Positions 7,127 through 15,122 are shown, counted from the first letter of the stretch. The stretch: DNA of 33,940 bases from Collinsella sp. AF25-2LB (GCF_003458415.1 NZ_QRUF01000021.1:1-33940), one strand, 5' to 3'. Made by a program: numbers and translations. Notes: generated by a model from the letters alone, not told the origin.

Positions 7127-7151
7127 ATCAATCGTTTTCAGTTCGTAAACT

Positions 7152-7178
7152 TGCATATATGCATTTATATATGCATTT
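7152..7178. promoter_or_regulatory. Tandem TGCAT palindromes, candidate operator of the ABC operon
   Basis: The perfect 12-bp palindrome TGCATATATGCA is followed at once by a second overlapping ATGCAT-TTATAT-ATGCAT palindrome. The AT-rich tandem arrangement about 70-95 bp before the lipoprotein gene resembles paired ARG boxes bound by ArgR-type repressors. The factor is inferred, not seen. A GGAGG at 7182-7186 has no start codon at a usable distance. Confidence 0.45.
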
Positions 7179-7245
7179 GCTGGAGGTAGCGCTGAGCGGT
7201 ATCCTGTTAAGTCGTCAGCATACGATTCAACAGGGAAGGCAGATT

Positions 7246-8172
7246 ATGCATTCTCCCCATCAACGCGACGCGCATCCGCAGCCGATATGCAGCCGTCGCA
7301 TCTTTTTGGGTAGCGCTCTCGCTGCGAGCGCTACTGTCGTCGCCGGCGCACTTGCCGGTTGCCAGCGCCCCTCCACGCTGGAAGTAGTTCAGCCCACGAC
7401 GGGTGGCGGTCGCGACGACCTGTCCGATTCCGTTATCGGCAAGGATAAGATCCGCATTGGCATGGAGGCGGCCTACGCCCCGTACAACTGGCAGGTTTCC
7501 GAAGCCAGCGAGTACACCATCCCCATCGACAACGTGCAGGGCGCCTATGCCGATGGCTACGACGTGCAGATCGCCAAGATCGTCTGCAAGGCCCTCGGTG
7601 GCGAGCCCGTTGCCGTCAAGCAGAGCTTTTCGGGCCTTATCGATTCGCTCAACAACGGCCAAATCGACCTCATCATCGCCGGCATGAGCGCCACGCCCGA
7701 GCGCGAAGAGTCGGTCGGCTTCTCCGACCCGTACTTCATTGGCTACTTTGGCCTATTCGTAAAAGAGGGCTCGCCCTACCAAAACGCCACCAAGCTTAGC
7801 GACTTTAGCGGTGCCACGGTGCTCGGCCAAAAGGACACCATGCTCGACACCGTCATCGACGAGATCCCGGGCGTTGTGCACAAAAACCCGGTCGACTCCG
7901 TCCCCACGGTGTTCTCGAACCTGCTGCAGGGCACCTGCGACGCCGTGACCTACAACACCGAGAACGAGAAGGGCTATATGGCTCAAAACCCGGGCATCGT
8001 TCCCATTCATTTTGCCGAAGGCGAGGGCTTTAAGCAGGAGGTCGCGGCAAACGTCGGCTGCCGCAAGGGCTCGGACAAACTGCTTAAGCTCATCGACAAG
8101 ACACTCAAGGGCATTAGCCAAGAGGAGCGCGACCAAATGTGGGACGCGTGCCTCGACCGTCAGCCGGCATAG
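7246..8172 (+). CDS. Amino acid ABC transporter substrate-binding lipoprotein
   Basis: This 308-aa family-3 solute-binding protein captures polar amino acids outside the membrane. The signal region has a twin-arginine-like SRRIFLG (residues 16-22), a hydrophobic core, and lipobox LAGC with Cys39 as the lipidated residue, so it may be exported folded through Tat and anchored. The mature domain has the typical IRIGMEAAYAPYNW start, FSGLIDSLNNGQIDLIIAGMSATPERE and FSDPYF. ATG 7246 follows GGAAGG; the in-frame upstream extension would pass through the palindromic operator and gives no signal peptide. Permease and ATPase genes follow directly. Confidence 0.93.
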   Translation: MHSPHQRDAHPQPICSRRIFLGSALAASATVVAGALAGCQRPSTLEVVQPTTGGGRDDLSDSVIGKDKIRIGMEAAYAPYNWQVSEASEYTIPIDNVQGAYADGYDVQIAKIVCKALGGEPVAVKQSFSGLIDSLNNGQIDLIIAGMSATPEREESVGFSDPYFIGYFGLFVKEGSPYQNATKLSDFSGATVLGQKDTMLDTVIDEIPGVVHKNPVDSVPTVFSNLLQGTCDAVTYNTENEKGYMAQNPGIVPIHFAEGEGFKQEVAANVGCRKGSDKLLKLIDKTLKGISQEERDQMWDACLDRQPA

Positions 8173-8181
8173 GGAGGCAGC

Positions 8182-9330
8182 ATGAAAACCGTCAATCGCC
8201 TGGCCTCCTTTATCAAGGCCGATCACCGTTACGTATACCTGGGCACGAGCGTCATCGCGGCGCTTGGCCTGGCGTTTAGCCAGCGCAACCCCACGCCGCT
8301 GAGCTTTTTGGCGCCCACTGGCATCTTCCAGGACTGCCTTTGGGCGATCCTGTGGGCCTGGGTCGTCGTGTCGGCGGCGGCACTCGTCACCAAGCTCATG
8401 CACTGGAACGACTATCGCGAAAAGTCGCCGTTCGCCTCCGAGCGTTTCCGCCGCGGCGCGCGCCTGGGTAGCTATGTTGTGGTCGCCATCGCAGCGATCT
8501 TTTTCGTGGACCGCTGCATCATGTCGTTTATCGACCTGGTGCAGGTGAGCATTGTCTCGGATTCCAACCCCAGCGACTTTTTGTCGAGCCTGGTCTACAT
8601 GACCTACAAGAGCGGCGACTTCTTCATCCGCGGCATCGAAATCACCATCGCGCTTGCCACCTTCGGCACCGTCATCGCCTTCTTCCTGGCACTGCTCTTT
8701 GTGTTTTTGCGCATTCAGACGTTCGACCGCGTGGACAACGACTTGGTGCGTTTCTTTAAGAGTATCGGCCGCGGCTTCGCGACCGTCTACTCCACCATTG
8801 TGCGCGGCACGCCCATGATGGTCCAGGGCCTGCTTATCTATTACGCGGGCTTTACCGTTCTGCGCGGCATGGGCTTCGAGACCGCCCAGGCCAACCAGAT
8901 CTGGAGCACCTTTACCGCCGGCCTCGTCACCATCTCGCTTAACTCCACCGCCTACATGATGGAGGTCCTGCGCGGCGGCATCGAGTCCATCGATCCCGGC
9001 CAAGCCGAGGCGGCGCGATCGCTGGGCCTGTCGCAGTGGCAGGCCATGCGCAAAGTCGTGTTCCCCCAGGGCATTAAAAATGCGATTCCGGCGCTCACCA
9101 ACGAGCTCATCATCAACATCAAGGATTCGTCGGTGCTCTCGGTCATCGGCGTGTTCGACCTTATGTACGCTACTACCACGGTCGCCGGCGTGTACTACCG
9201 CCAGATGGAGGTCTACTGCGTGGCGCTCGTGGTCTACCTGATCCTGACGCTCGTGGCGAGCCGCCTGCTCGAAGCCTTTGGCAAAAAGCTCGGTGCCGAG
9301 GCTCCGGCCACGCTGCCCAGCTCTAACTAG
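8182..9330 (+). CDS. Amino acid ABC transporter permease
   Basis: This 382-aa inner-membrane permease of the HisM/GlnP type is longer than the usual 220-250 aa. The extra N-terminal part (residues 1 to about 150) adds hydrophobic segments ([44 protein letters not shown]) before the canonical transport domain. The coupling loop [21 protein letters not shown] starts at Glu276 and contacts the ATPase. ATG 8182 is preceded by GGGAGG and lies 9 bp after the binding-protein stop, so the operon is tight. Confidence 0.93.
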   Translation: MKTVNRLASFIKADHRYVYLGTSVIAALGLAFSQRNPTPLSFLAPTGIFQDCLWAILWAWVVVSAAALVTKLMHWNDYREKSPFASERFRRGARLGSYVVVAIAAIFFVDRCIMSFIDLVQVSIVSDSNPSDFLSSLVYMTYKSGDFFIRGIEITIALATFGTVIAFFLALLFVFLRIQTFDRVDNDLVRFFKSIGRGFATVYSTIVRGTPMMVQGLLIYYAGFTVLRGMGFETAQANQIWSTFTAGLVTISLNSTAYMMEVLRGGIESIDPGQAEAARSLGLSQWQAMRKVVFPQGIKNAIPALTNELIINIKDSSVLSVIGVFDLMYATTTVAGVYYRQMEVYCVALVVYLILTLVASRLLEAFGKKLGAEAPATLPSSN

Positions 9331-9352
9331 GCTTAAGACGAGGAGAATCATC

Positions 9353-10138
9353 ATGGCAGATACCGCCACTACCGGCGTTGCGGCCGCCGCACAGACCAAT
9401 GAGCCGCTCATCCGCGTTGAGGGCCTGCGCAAGAGCTTCGGCTCGCTCGAGGTACTCAAGGGCATCGACCTGTCCGTTAACCCCGGCGAGGTCGTCACCA
9501 TTATCGGCGCCTCGGGCTCGGGCAAGTCGACCTTCCTGCGCTGCCTCAATCTGCTCGAGACCCCGGACGCGGGCCACATCTGGTTCCACGGCCAGGACCT
9601 TACGGCCGAGCGCTGCAATATCAATAAACTCCGCGAGGACATCGGCATGGTGTTCCAGGGCTTTAACCTGTTCAACAACATGGACGTGCTCGACAACTGC
9701 ACGCTTGCGCCCGTCATGCTCAAAAAGATGAGCAAGGCCGAGGCTGAAAAAATTGCGATGGAGCATCTGACGAGCGTGGGACTCGAAAAGTTCGCGCACG
9801 CCGCCGTGGGCCGCCTGTCCGGTGGTCAAAAACAGCGCGTAGCCATCGCACGCGCCCTGTGCATGAATCCGCAGATCATGCTGTTCGACGAGCCGACTTC
9901 GGCACTCGACCCCGAGATCGTGGGCGAGGTGCTCGAGGTCATGCGCAAGCTCGCGGCCGACGGCATGACCATGGTCGTCGTCACGCACGAGATGGCCTTT
10001 GCCCGAACCGTGTCCGACCGCGTGGTCTTTATGGATAAGGGCGTGGTGCTCGAGGACGCCGCGCCGGCCGAGCTCTTTGGCAACCCCAAACACCAGCGCA
10101 CCCGCGAGTTCCTCTCGCGTTATCTCGAGGACAAGTAA
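9353..10138 (+). CDS. Amino acid ABC transporter ATP-binding protein (GlnQ/HisP type)
   Basis: This 261-aa ATPase powers the preceding permease. Walker [10 protein letters not shown] spans residues 52-60, the Q-loop follows ([12 protein letters not shown]), then the signature RLSGGQKQR, Walker [15 protein letters not shown] and the switch His in [12 protein letters not shown] 9353 has an AGGAGA site 7 bp upstream; an open frame reaching back into the permease gene is not needed. With the two genes before it, it completes a polar amino acid importer. Confidence 0.95.
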   Translation: MADTATTGVAAAAQTNEPLIRVEGLRKSFGSLEVLKGIDLSVNPGEVVTIIGASGSGKSTFLRCLNLLETPDAGHIWFHGQDLTAERCNINKLREDIGMVFQGFNLFNNMDVLDNCTLAPVMLKKMSKAEAEKIAMEHLTSVGLEKFAHAAVGRLSGGQKQRVAIARALCMNPQIMLFDEPTSALDPEIVGEVLEVMRKLAADGMTMVVVTHEMAFARTVSDRVVFMDKGVVLEDAAPAELFGNPKHQRTREFLSRYLEDK

Positions 10139-10162
10139 CCGACCGCAAATGTTTGCATGACA

Positions 10163-10185
10163 GGGCCGCTCCCGTGGGGCGGCCC
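10163..10185 (+). terminator. GC-rich hairpin after the ABC operon
   Basis: GGGCCGCTCC and GGGGCGGCCC form a 10-bp stem with a 3-nt loop, about 25 bp after the ATPase stop. There is no clear T-tract (CTCGTCAT follows), so termination is likely but not certain. Confidence 0.55.
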
Positions 10186-10210
10186 TCGTCATCACAATCG
10201 AAAGGATGTC

Positions 10211-11638
10211 ATGGCCGAGGTTTGGCGCTTCTTTGCGCATGAGGATGATTTTGCCGATTTGGACGAAGCTGGTGCGTGCGAGCGCCTGGGCCGCGTGCTG
10301 TCGTTTCCGACCATCTCGAGTATGGATGCCGAGGCGGTGAACTGGCAGCCGTTCGACGACCTGCGCGCGTATATGCAGCAGGCTTGGCCGCACGTATTTA
10401 CGGCGGGTAAGGTCGAGCTTATCGACCATTCGCTATTGGTGACGCTTAGCGGTTCCGACCCTGCCCTCAAGCCCATTATGCTCATGGGCCACATGGACGT
10501 GGTTCCCGTGGTACCCGGCACCGAGGCTGACTGGACGCATGCCCCCTTTAGCGGACATGTGGACGACACCTACATTTGGGGTCGCGGCGCCATCGATATG
10601 AAAGACCAGGTCGCAGGCATTCTCGAGGCGGTTGAGTATGCGCTCGCGCACGGCTGGGAGCACAAGCGTACCCTGCTGCTCGCCTTTGGCCAGGACGAGG
10701 AAACCACGCAGTACGGCGCGGGGGCGATCGGTCGTGTGCTCGAGGAGCGTGGCGTTGAACTTGAATATCTGATCGACGAGGGTGACTACCGTATTGTTTC
10801 GGCTGCCGAGTATGGCGCGGGCGAGGGCTGGCTTATGCATGCCGACCTCGCGGAGAAGGGTTACGCCGATATCATACTCAAGACGAAGAGTGAGGGCGGG
10901 CATTCGTCCAACCCCTACGGCGGCACATCGCTCGAGGTGCTCAGCCGTGCCATCACCGCAATCTGCGATATCGAGTGGCCGACGCGCGTGACCGACTTGC
11001 TTGCCGCTCAACTCGTCGAGTTGGGGCTCTACACGGCCGATGAAATTGCCGCCAACGGGGATGCCATTGTCCGCGATTGCCTCGCCAGCAAAAAGCTCTA
11101 TCCGCTGGTGACGACCACCTGCGCGCCCACGCAGATCGAGGGTGGCAGCACCGGCGCCAACGTAATGCCGCAGGATATGTGGGCCAACATTAACTTCCGC
11201 ATGCTCGAGGGTACGAGCGTGGTCGACGTTGTGGCGCGCTGCCGTGAGGCGGTTGCCGGGGCGGACCTTGCCGGTTGTGTCGAAGTGGAGCTGGGCCCCG
11301 GCAGCTCCGAGCCTTCGCCGTCTCCGCGTGTCGGTGGACCGGGGCTCGAGGCCGTTCGCGCCATCGCCGCCCGCTATTTCCGTGATCCAAAGGGGACGGA
11401 GGAAAACGGACCGAGTGCGACGGGCGGGGCTCCTGTCAGCATCGTCCCCTCGACCGTGATCGGCGCGACCGACGCTGCCAACTATCAGCGCATTTGCCCT
11501 GAGTGCATTCGTTTCTCGGCCTTTGTGGTCGACGATGACGAGTGCGACCGAGGCGTCCACGGCACCAACGAGCGCATTACCCGCCGAGTCTACCTTCAGG
11601 GTGTCCGCTTTTTCATCGCTCTGCTCCACACGCTCTAG
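10211..11638 (+). CDS. M20 family metallopeptidase (ArgE/DapE/carboxypeptidase-S type)
   Basis: This 475-aa zinc-dependent amidohydrolase has the family motifs: GHMDVVPV (His94, Asp96), RGAIDMKDQ (bridging Asp129) and QDEET (catalytic Glu163 with ligand Glu164). GGSTGANVMP and NFRMLEG belong to the dimerisation or lid domain. The overall layout is closest to carboxypeptidase-S-like M20 enzymes that cleave dipeptides or N-acyl amino acids. ATG 10211 has AAAGGA 5-10 bp upstream. Proximity to the amino acid importer suggests use of peptide-derived amino acids, though a hairpin separates the two. Exact substrate unknown. Confidence 0.9.
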   Translation: MAEVWRFFAHEDDFADLDEAGACERLGRVLSFPTISSMDAEAVNWQPFDDLRAYMQQAWPHVFTAGKVELIDHSLLVTLSGSDPALKPIMLMGHMDVVPVVPGTEADWTHAPFSGHVDDTYIWGRGAIDMKDQVAGILEAVEYALAHGWEHKRTLLLAFGQDEETTQYGAGAIGRVLEERGVELEYLIDEGDYRIVSAAEYGAGEGWLMHADLAEKGYADIILKTKSEGGHSSNPYGGTSLEVLSRAITAICDIEWPTRVTDLLAAQLVELGLYTADEIAANGDAIVRDCLASKKLYPLVTTTCAPTQIEGGSTGANVMPQDMWANINFRMLEGTSVVDVVARCREAVAGADLAGCVEVELGPGSSEPSPSPRVGGPGLEAVRAIAARYFRDPKGTEENGPSATGGAPVSIVPSTVIGATDAANYQRICPECIRFSAFVVDDDECDRGVHGTNERITRRVYLQGVRFFIALLHTL

Positions 11639-11672
11639 AATCCAACAAAGGGACTGTCCCTTTGTCGGATTC
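11638..11672. repeat. Family B palindrome, copy 4 (variant ends)
   Basis: The core ACAAAGGGAC-T-GTCCCTTTGT matches the other copies, but the outer arms are GAATCC/GGATTC instead of AATGTG/CACATT. Both arms have changed together, so the palindrome is preserved. It begins on the last base of the M20 stop codon. Confidence 0.85.
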
Positions 11673-11866
11673 CGTGCGGGTTATATGCAGGTTTGCCTGC
11701 GCACGCTATCATGTATGGGTTAGACCGCAACTATGTACCCCATACGCGAAGGGATGCGCATGTATCTGAGGATCGACATGTTCTAGCCGGGCTTACCCCC
11801 GCAGCGGGGCCCCGCGCCCCATCAATTCTGCCGATTTTCACCTTCACGCATATAAAGGAGTCCGTC
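11673..11866 (+). promoter_or_regulatory. Structured leader upstream of prfA
   Basis: About 190 bases hold several possible hairpins. CGTGC/GCACG encloses GCAGG-TTTG-CCTGC (11673-11705). GTATGGG (11713-11719) pairs perfectly with CCCATAC (11738-11744). A CCCCGC-AGCGGGG stem lies just after the short leader ORF (11760-11786). The prfA ribosome site AAAGGAG is at 11854-11860. No good promoter hexamers are visible. Confidence 0.4.
11760..11786 (+). CDS. Possible 8-codon leader peptide upstream of prfA
   Basis: ATG at 11760 is preceded by GAAGGGA with a 5-6 bp spacer and encodes MYLRIDMF ending in TAG at 11784-11786. It is 80 nt before the prfA start and in a different frame. TAG is read by RF1, the product of prfA, so a regulatory uORF is conceivable. 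Such a short ORF can easily be chance. Confidence 0.3.
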   Translation: MYLRIDMF

Positions 11867-12934
11867 ATGCGCGACAAGCTCGAAAAGATCATCAAGGCCT
11901 ACGAGGAGCTCGAGAAGAAGCTTTCCGACCCGGCCGTCGCCTCCGATATCAAGGAGTTCACGCGTCTCAACAAGGAGTACGCGCACCAGTCCGACCTCAT
12001 TGCCGCCTCGCGCGAGTACATCGGCGCGCTCGATGACATCGAGGCTGCCAAGGAAATGCTGCACGATACCACCGATGCCGATGAGAAGGAGATGCTCCAG
12101 ATGGACATCTCCGAAAACGAGGCCAAGCTCCCCCAGCTCGAGGAAGACATCAAGTACATGCTCATCCCGAGCGACCCCAACGACGACAAGAACACCATCG
12201 TCGAGATCCGCTCCGCCGCCGGTGGCGACGAGGCGGCCATCTTCGCCGGCGACCTGTACAAGATGTATCAGCGCTTTTGTGAGTCGCGCGGCTGGAAGAC
12301 TACCGTGCTCGATTCCAGCCCCAGCGAGGCCGGCGGCTTTAAGTCCATTGAGTTCAAGGTCGAGGGCGACCGCGTCTACTCCGTTATGAAGTACGAGTCC
12401 GGCGTGCACCGTGTCCAGCGCGTCCCCAAGACCGAGTCCCAGGGCCGCATCCAGACTTCAACGGCTACCGTCGCCGTGCTTCCCGAGGCCGAGGAAATCG
12501 ACGTCCAGATCAACCAGTCTGACCTGCGCATCGACACCTACTGCGCCTCCGGCCCTGGCGGTCAGTGCGTTAACACCACCTACTCCGCCGTGCGCATCAC
12601 CCACCTGCCCACCAACACCGTGGTGCAGTCGCAGGAGCAGCGTTCCCAGATCCAGAACCGCGAGGTCTGCATGCAGATGCTGCGCGCCCGTCTGTACGAG
12701 ATGGAACTCGAGAAGCAGCAGGCAGAGCTCGGTGCCGAGCGCCAGAGCCAGATCGGCCACGGTAACCGTTCCGAGAAGATCCGCACCTACAACCAGCCCC
12801 AGGACCGCGTGACCGATCACCGCATCGGTTTCAACTCCACCTACAACGGCGTCCTTCTGGGCGATCAGCTCGGCACCGTGATCGAGGCACTCGCCGCCGC
12901 CGAGCGAGCCGAGAAGCTGGCGCAGGCTGTGTAG
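11867..12934 (+). CDS. prfA: Peptide chain release factor 1 (RF1)
   Basis: This 355-aa release factor recognises UAA and UAG stop codons and triggers peptidyl-tRNA hydrolysis. The GGQ motif is in SGPGGQCVNTT, and the following conserved blocks (QEQRSQIQNRE, RIRTYN-like KIRTYNQPQDRVTDHRIG) fit RF1 rather than RF2. Length is standard. ATG 11867 follows AAAGGAG, and the protein starts with the expected helical MRDKLEKIIKAYEEL. Its own stop codon is TAG. prmC, whose product methylates the GGQ glutamine, lies next downstream. A 147-nt structured element begins 3 bp after the stop. Confidence 0.98.
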   Translation: MRDKLEKIIKAYEELEKKLSDPAVASDIKEFTRLNKEYAHQSDLIAASREYIGALDDIEAAKEMLHDTTDADEKEMLQMDISENEAKLPQLEEDIKYMLIPSDPNDDKNTIVEIRSAAGGDEAAIFAGDLYKMYQRFCESRGWKTTVLDSSPSEAGGFKSIEFKVEGDRVYSVMKYESGVHRVQRVPKTESQGRIQTSTATVAVLPEAEEIDVQINQSDLRIDTYCASGPGGQCVNTTYSAVRITHLPTNTVVQSQEQRSQIQNREVCMQMLRARLYEMELEKQQAELGAERQSQIGHGNRSEKIRTYNQPQDRVTDHRIGFNSTYNGVLLGDQLGTVIEALAAAERAEKLAQAV

Positions 12935-12937
12935 TGG

Positions 12938-13084
12938 GTTACGCGGTTTTGCCAAACCGCGTAACGGCTCGACGCTGCGCGCCGCCCAGAGCGACAATTT
13001 GTCATTCAAAAGGCAAGGCATGACCAGAAGGTCTATGCCTTGCCTTTTTCATGCCAACTTGTTCGCTCTGGACGTCGCTCGCTG
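12938..13084 (+). ncRNA. 147-nt three-stem structured element, copy 1 (3' of prfA)
   Basis: Stem A: GTTACGCGGTTT pairs with AAACCGCGTAAC (12938-12965). Stem B: CCAGAGCG-ACAA pairs with TTGT-T-CGCTCTGG and encloses stem C. Stem C (13011-13045): AGGCAAGGCAT-GACC, loop AGAA, GGTC-T-ATGCCTTGCCT, followed by TTTTT, so it also looks like an intrinsic terminator. A second copy of identical length lies at 28554-28700. Thirteen positions differ, ten of them as five compensated pairs across the three stems. Strand is inferred from the T-tract and from the position after the stop codon. I cannot tell whether it belongs to a named RNA family. Confidence 0.75.
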
Positions 13085-13144
13085 GCATTGCCAAAACATC
13101 GGCGTTTTCTTGGTTGTCAAATGATCCGTAGGGAGTCATTGGGG

Positions 13145-13270
13145 ACATTGCCTTGATATTATATTCAGTCGGCTGTGATGGCATTTTAGTCATTGGGGAC
13201 GTTCTTAAATGACTAGGTTGGGCACATTGCTTTGAGATGTTATTTAATCGGCTTTGATGGCCATTAAGCC
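13145..13270. repeat. Degenerate direct repeat with a family A fragment
   Basis: ACATTGCCTTGATATTAT...TCGGCTGTGATGGC (from 13145) is repeated as ACATTGCTTTGAGATGTT...TCGGCTTTGATGGC (from 13224), offset 79 bp. Between them, 13188-13215 is a shortened family A palindrome (AGTCATT ... AAATGACT around GGGGACGTTCTT). Another GTCATTGGGGAC start lies at about 13135. The region looks like decayed repeat DNA. Confidence 0.6.
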
Positions 13271-13325
13271 GGCTACCTGCTCAAAGAAATTAGCGGCATT
13301 CATCTGCTATCGAAAATAATGCTCA

Positions 13326-13358
13326 AAAAATCGTCCGAGAAGTCGCGGGGCGATTTTT
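13326..13358. terminator. AAAAATCG/CGATTTTT hairpin in the prfA-prmC gap
   Basis: Perfect 8-bp arms surround a 17-nt loop and end in a T-run, so it can act as a weak terminator in either direction. The rest of 13359-13606 has no gene; an imperfect TTTTGGGGCAA/TTGCCAAAA hairpin is at 13413-13434 and a possible promoter (TTGCCG, 15-bp spacer, TACAAT at 13553-13558) precedes prmC. Confidence 0.4.
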
Positions 13359-13606
13359 GATGCGTCGCGCGTCAAGTGATTTGGCAAGTTCTTGGTTAGA
13401 TATTGGTCAGTTTTGGGGCAACCTTGCCAAAAGCTTGACGGATGCAGATTTAGACGTCGACGAATGAACACTTCGATTGCGATTCAAGCAAAATTCTGGG
13501 CTGATTCTCGATAATCGCTTCCAATCGTCCCTTGCCGCGTGCCGCCCTCGCGTACAATCTGCTCCGACATTCGCGCGCCGTCCGGCGCTTAAGAGGGGAG
13601 GGCCCC

Positions 13607-14857
13607 ATGGCAAACGAGATTTGGACCATCAAGCGTTGTCTCGAGTGGACCAAGGAGTACCTGGCCGAGCGCGGCGAGGAGCACCCCCGTCTTTCTGCCG
13701 AGTGGCTGCTCTGCGCTGCCACGGGTTTGGCACGCATCGACTTATATATGCGCATGGACGAGACGCTTAACGCGGCTCAGCTCGAGACCATGCACGCGGC
13801 CGTTGTTCGTCGCGCTAAAGGTGAACCGCTGCAGTACATCACCGGCAGCACGCAGTTTCGCATGATCGACGTCACGTGCGCCCCCGGCGTGCTCATTCCG
13901 CGTCCCGAGACCGAGATGCTCGTCGAGGAAGTCCTCAATTATCTGGATGCCGAGGTGCTGAGCCCCGAGGCTGCTGCCCGTCAGCGTGTTGAGCTGCCTT
14001 GGAACGATGAGGTCGAGGAGGCACGCAAGGCTGAGGCCGCGCTGGCAGACGAACGCGCGACCGCCGAGCGCCGTGCCGCCAACCTGACGGCCGCCGATGA
14101 GGCTGCGCTGGGTAGCGACGTGCTCGGCAGCCGTGCCTATGCCGAGGAGCTGGCCGACCGCGAGGCCGAGGAAGCCGCCGCGCAGGCAGCAGAAGCCGAA
14201 GTCGCGGAAGCCGCCGAGTCCGAGCTCGACGAATACGGCATCGCCATCGAGGGTGCCGACCAGGAGACGGCTTCAGCTCAGGATGCCGCTTCGCCTGCCC
14301 CAGCCGAGCCCCGCATCGCCCGCGTTCTCGAGGTCGGCTGCGGCACGGGCTGCATCTCGCTCTCCCTTGCCTGGGAGCGCCGCGGCCACGTTACCTGCAC
14401 CGCCACCGATATCGAGCCGCGCGCTATCGATCTGGCCACCAAAAACCGCGACGCGCTCGGTCTCACATCCGATGAGGTCGCCTTTAGCCTCACCAACCTG
14501 GTGAGTTCCATTCCCCGCGAAGAGTGGGGCACCTTTGATGTGCTTGTCTCCAATCCGCCCTACATTCCGACCGACGTCATGCGCTCACTGCCGCACGAGG
14601 TCAAGGACTTCGAGCCCGACCTGGCGCTTGAGGGCGGCGCCGACGGCCTCGATATCTTCCGCCGCCTGCTCAATGCGGCGCCTTACATGCTGCGCGCCGG
14701 CGGCCTGTTTGCCTGCGAGCTCTACGAGGGTGCCCTCGACGCCGCCGCCGAGCTCTGCCGCCAGGCGGGTCTCTCGGACGTGCGCATCGTCCGCGACCTC
14801 ACCGATCGCCCCCGCATCGTCCGAGCCATCGTCACCGAGCCCAAACAGCGCCAGTAA
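13607..14857 (+). CDS. prmC: Release factor glutamine N5-methyltransferase with large insertion
   Basis: This SAM-dependent enzyme methylates the glutamine of the GGQ motif in RF1/RF2. The N-terminal helical domain (residues 1 to about 112) ends in PGVLIPRPETEMLVEEVL. The SAM motif RVLEVGCGTGCISLSLA begins near residue 239, and the catalytic NPPY is at 316-319. At 416 aa the protein is about 120-130 residues longer than typical PrmC. The excess is an Ala/Glu-rich, low-complexity segment (about 114-236) between the two domains. ATG 13607 follows GAGGGGAGG. Together with prfA upstream and tsaC downstream it forms a widely conserved cluster. Confidence 0.95.
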   Translation: MANEIWTIKRCLEWTKEYLAERGEEHPRLSAEWLLCAATGLARIDLYMRMDETLNAAQLETMHAAVVRRAKGEPLQYITGSTQFRMIDVTCAPGVLIPRPETEMLVEEVLNYLDAEVLSPEAAARQRVELPWNDEVEEARKAEAALADERATAERRAANLTAADEAALGSDVLGSRAYAEELADREAEEAAAQAAEAEVAEAAESELDEYGIAIEGADQETASAQDAASPAPAEPRIARVLEVGCGTGCISLSLAWERRGHVTCTATDIEPRAIDLATKNRDALGLTSDEVAFSLTNLVSSIPREEWGTFDVLVSNPPYIPTDVMRSLPHEVKDFEPDLALEGGADGLDIFRRLLNAAPYMLRAGGLFACELYEGALDAAAELCRQAGLSDVRIVRDLTDRPRIVRAIVTEPKQRQ

Positions 14858-14871
14858 TATTTATTAACTGG

Positions 14872-14900
14872 TTAGCAAAAATTATAAACTAGTTTATAAT
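14872..14900 (+). promoter_or_regulatory. hicAB promoter with 20-bp perfect palindrome
   Basis: ATTATAAACTAGTTTATAAT (14881-14900) is a perfect palindrome. Its right end contains a consensus TATAAT (14895-14900), and TTAGCA lies 17 bp upstream as a -35. The arrangement fits autorepression by the HicB antitoxin binding over the -10 element, about 26 bp before hicA. Confidence 0.7.
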
Positions 14901-14925
14901 TAGGACGGCTGAAAGAGGTCGGCCC

Positions 14926-15111
14926 ATGCAACCTCCTACCTTTCGGGAAATCATTGCCCTACTCAAGCACGATGGATTCGTGAAGGTCGCGCAAGTCGGT
15001 AGTCATGCTAAGTATGTTTCTGGCGACCGTGTTGTCACCGTGAACGGCTCTGGTGGTGATCGACCAAAGAAGGGCACGTGGGCAAGTATTCGTCGCCAAG
15101 CTGGATGGTAG
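14926..15111 (+). CDS. hicA: HicA-type toxin (mRNA interferase)
   Basis: This 61-aa protein matches the HicA/YcfA family: FREIIALLKHDGFVKVAQVGSHAKY followed by a basic C-terminus. The conserved His27 in GSHAKY is the residue needed for RNA cleavage in characterised HicA toxins. Like other HicA proteins it has a small double-stranded-RNA-binding-like fold by family. ATG 14926 is preceded by AGAGG. hicB starts 11 bp after the stop, and a palindromic promoter lies upstream. Local AT content is higher than in flanking prmC, consistent with acquisition. Confidence 0.88.
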   Translation: MQPPTFREIIALLKHDGFVKVAQVGSHAKYVSGDRVVTVNGSGGDRPKKGTWASIRRQAGW

Positions 15112-15122
15112 TTGGAGGCAAA

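Noticed and set aside
7753..9735. Long minus-strand open frame opposite the ABC transporter genes
   Set aside because: It spans three well-supported plus-strand genes and their boundaries, with no ribosome site or domain; a GC-frame shadow.
13002..13193. Short open frames through the 147-nt element and repeats
   Set aside because: The same peptide-like sequence arises wherever the element occurs, there is no ribosome site, and base changes follow stem pairing rather than codon positions.
13532..13606. Upstream extension of prmC
   Set aside because: The ATG at 13607 has a strong GAGGGGAGG site, and the extra N-terminal residues do not match the family and overlap the putative promoter.
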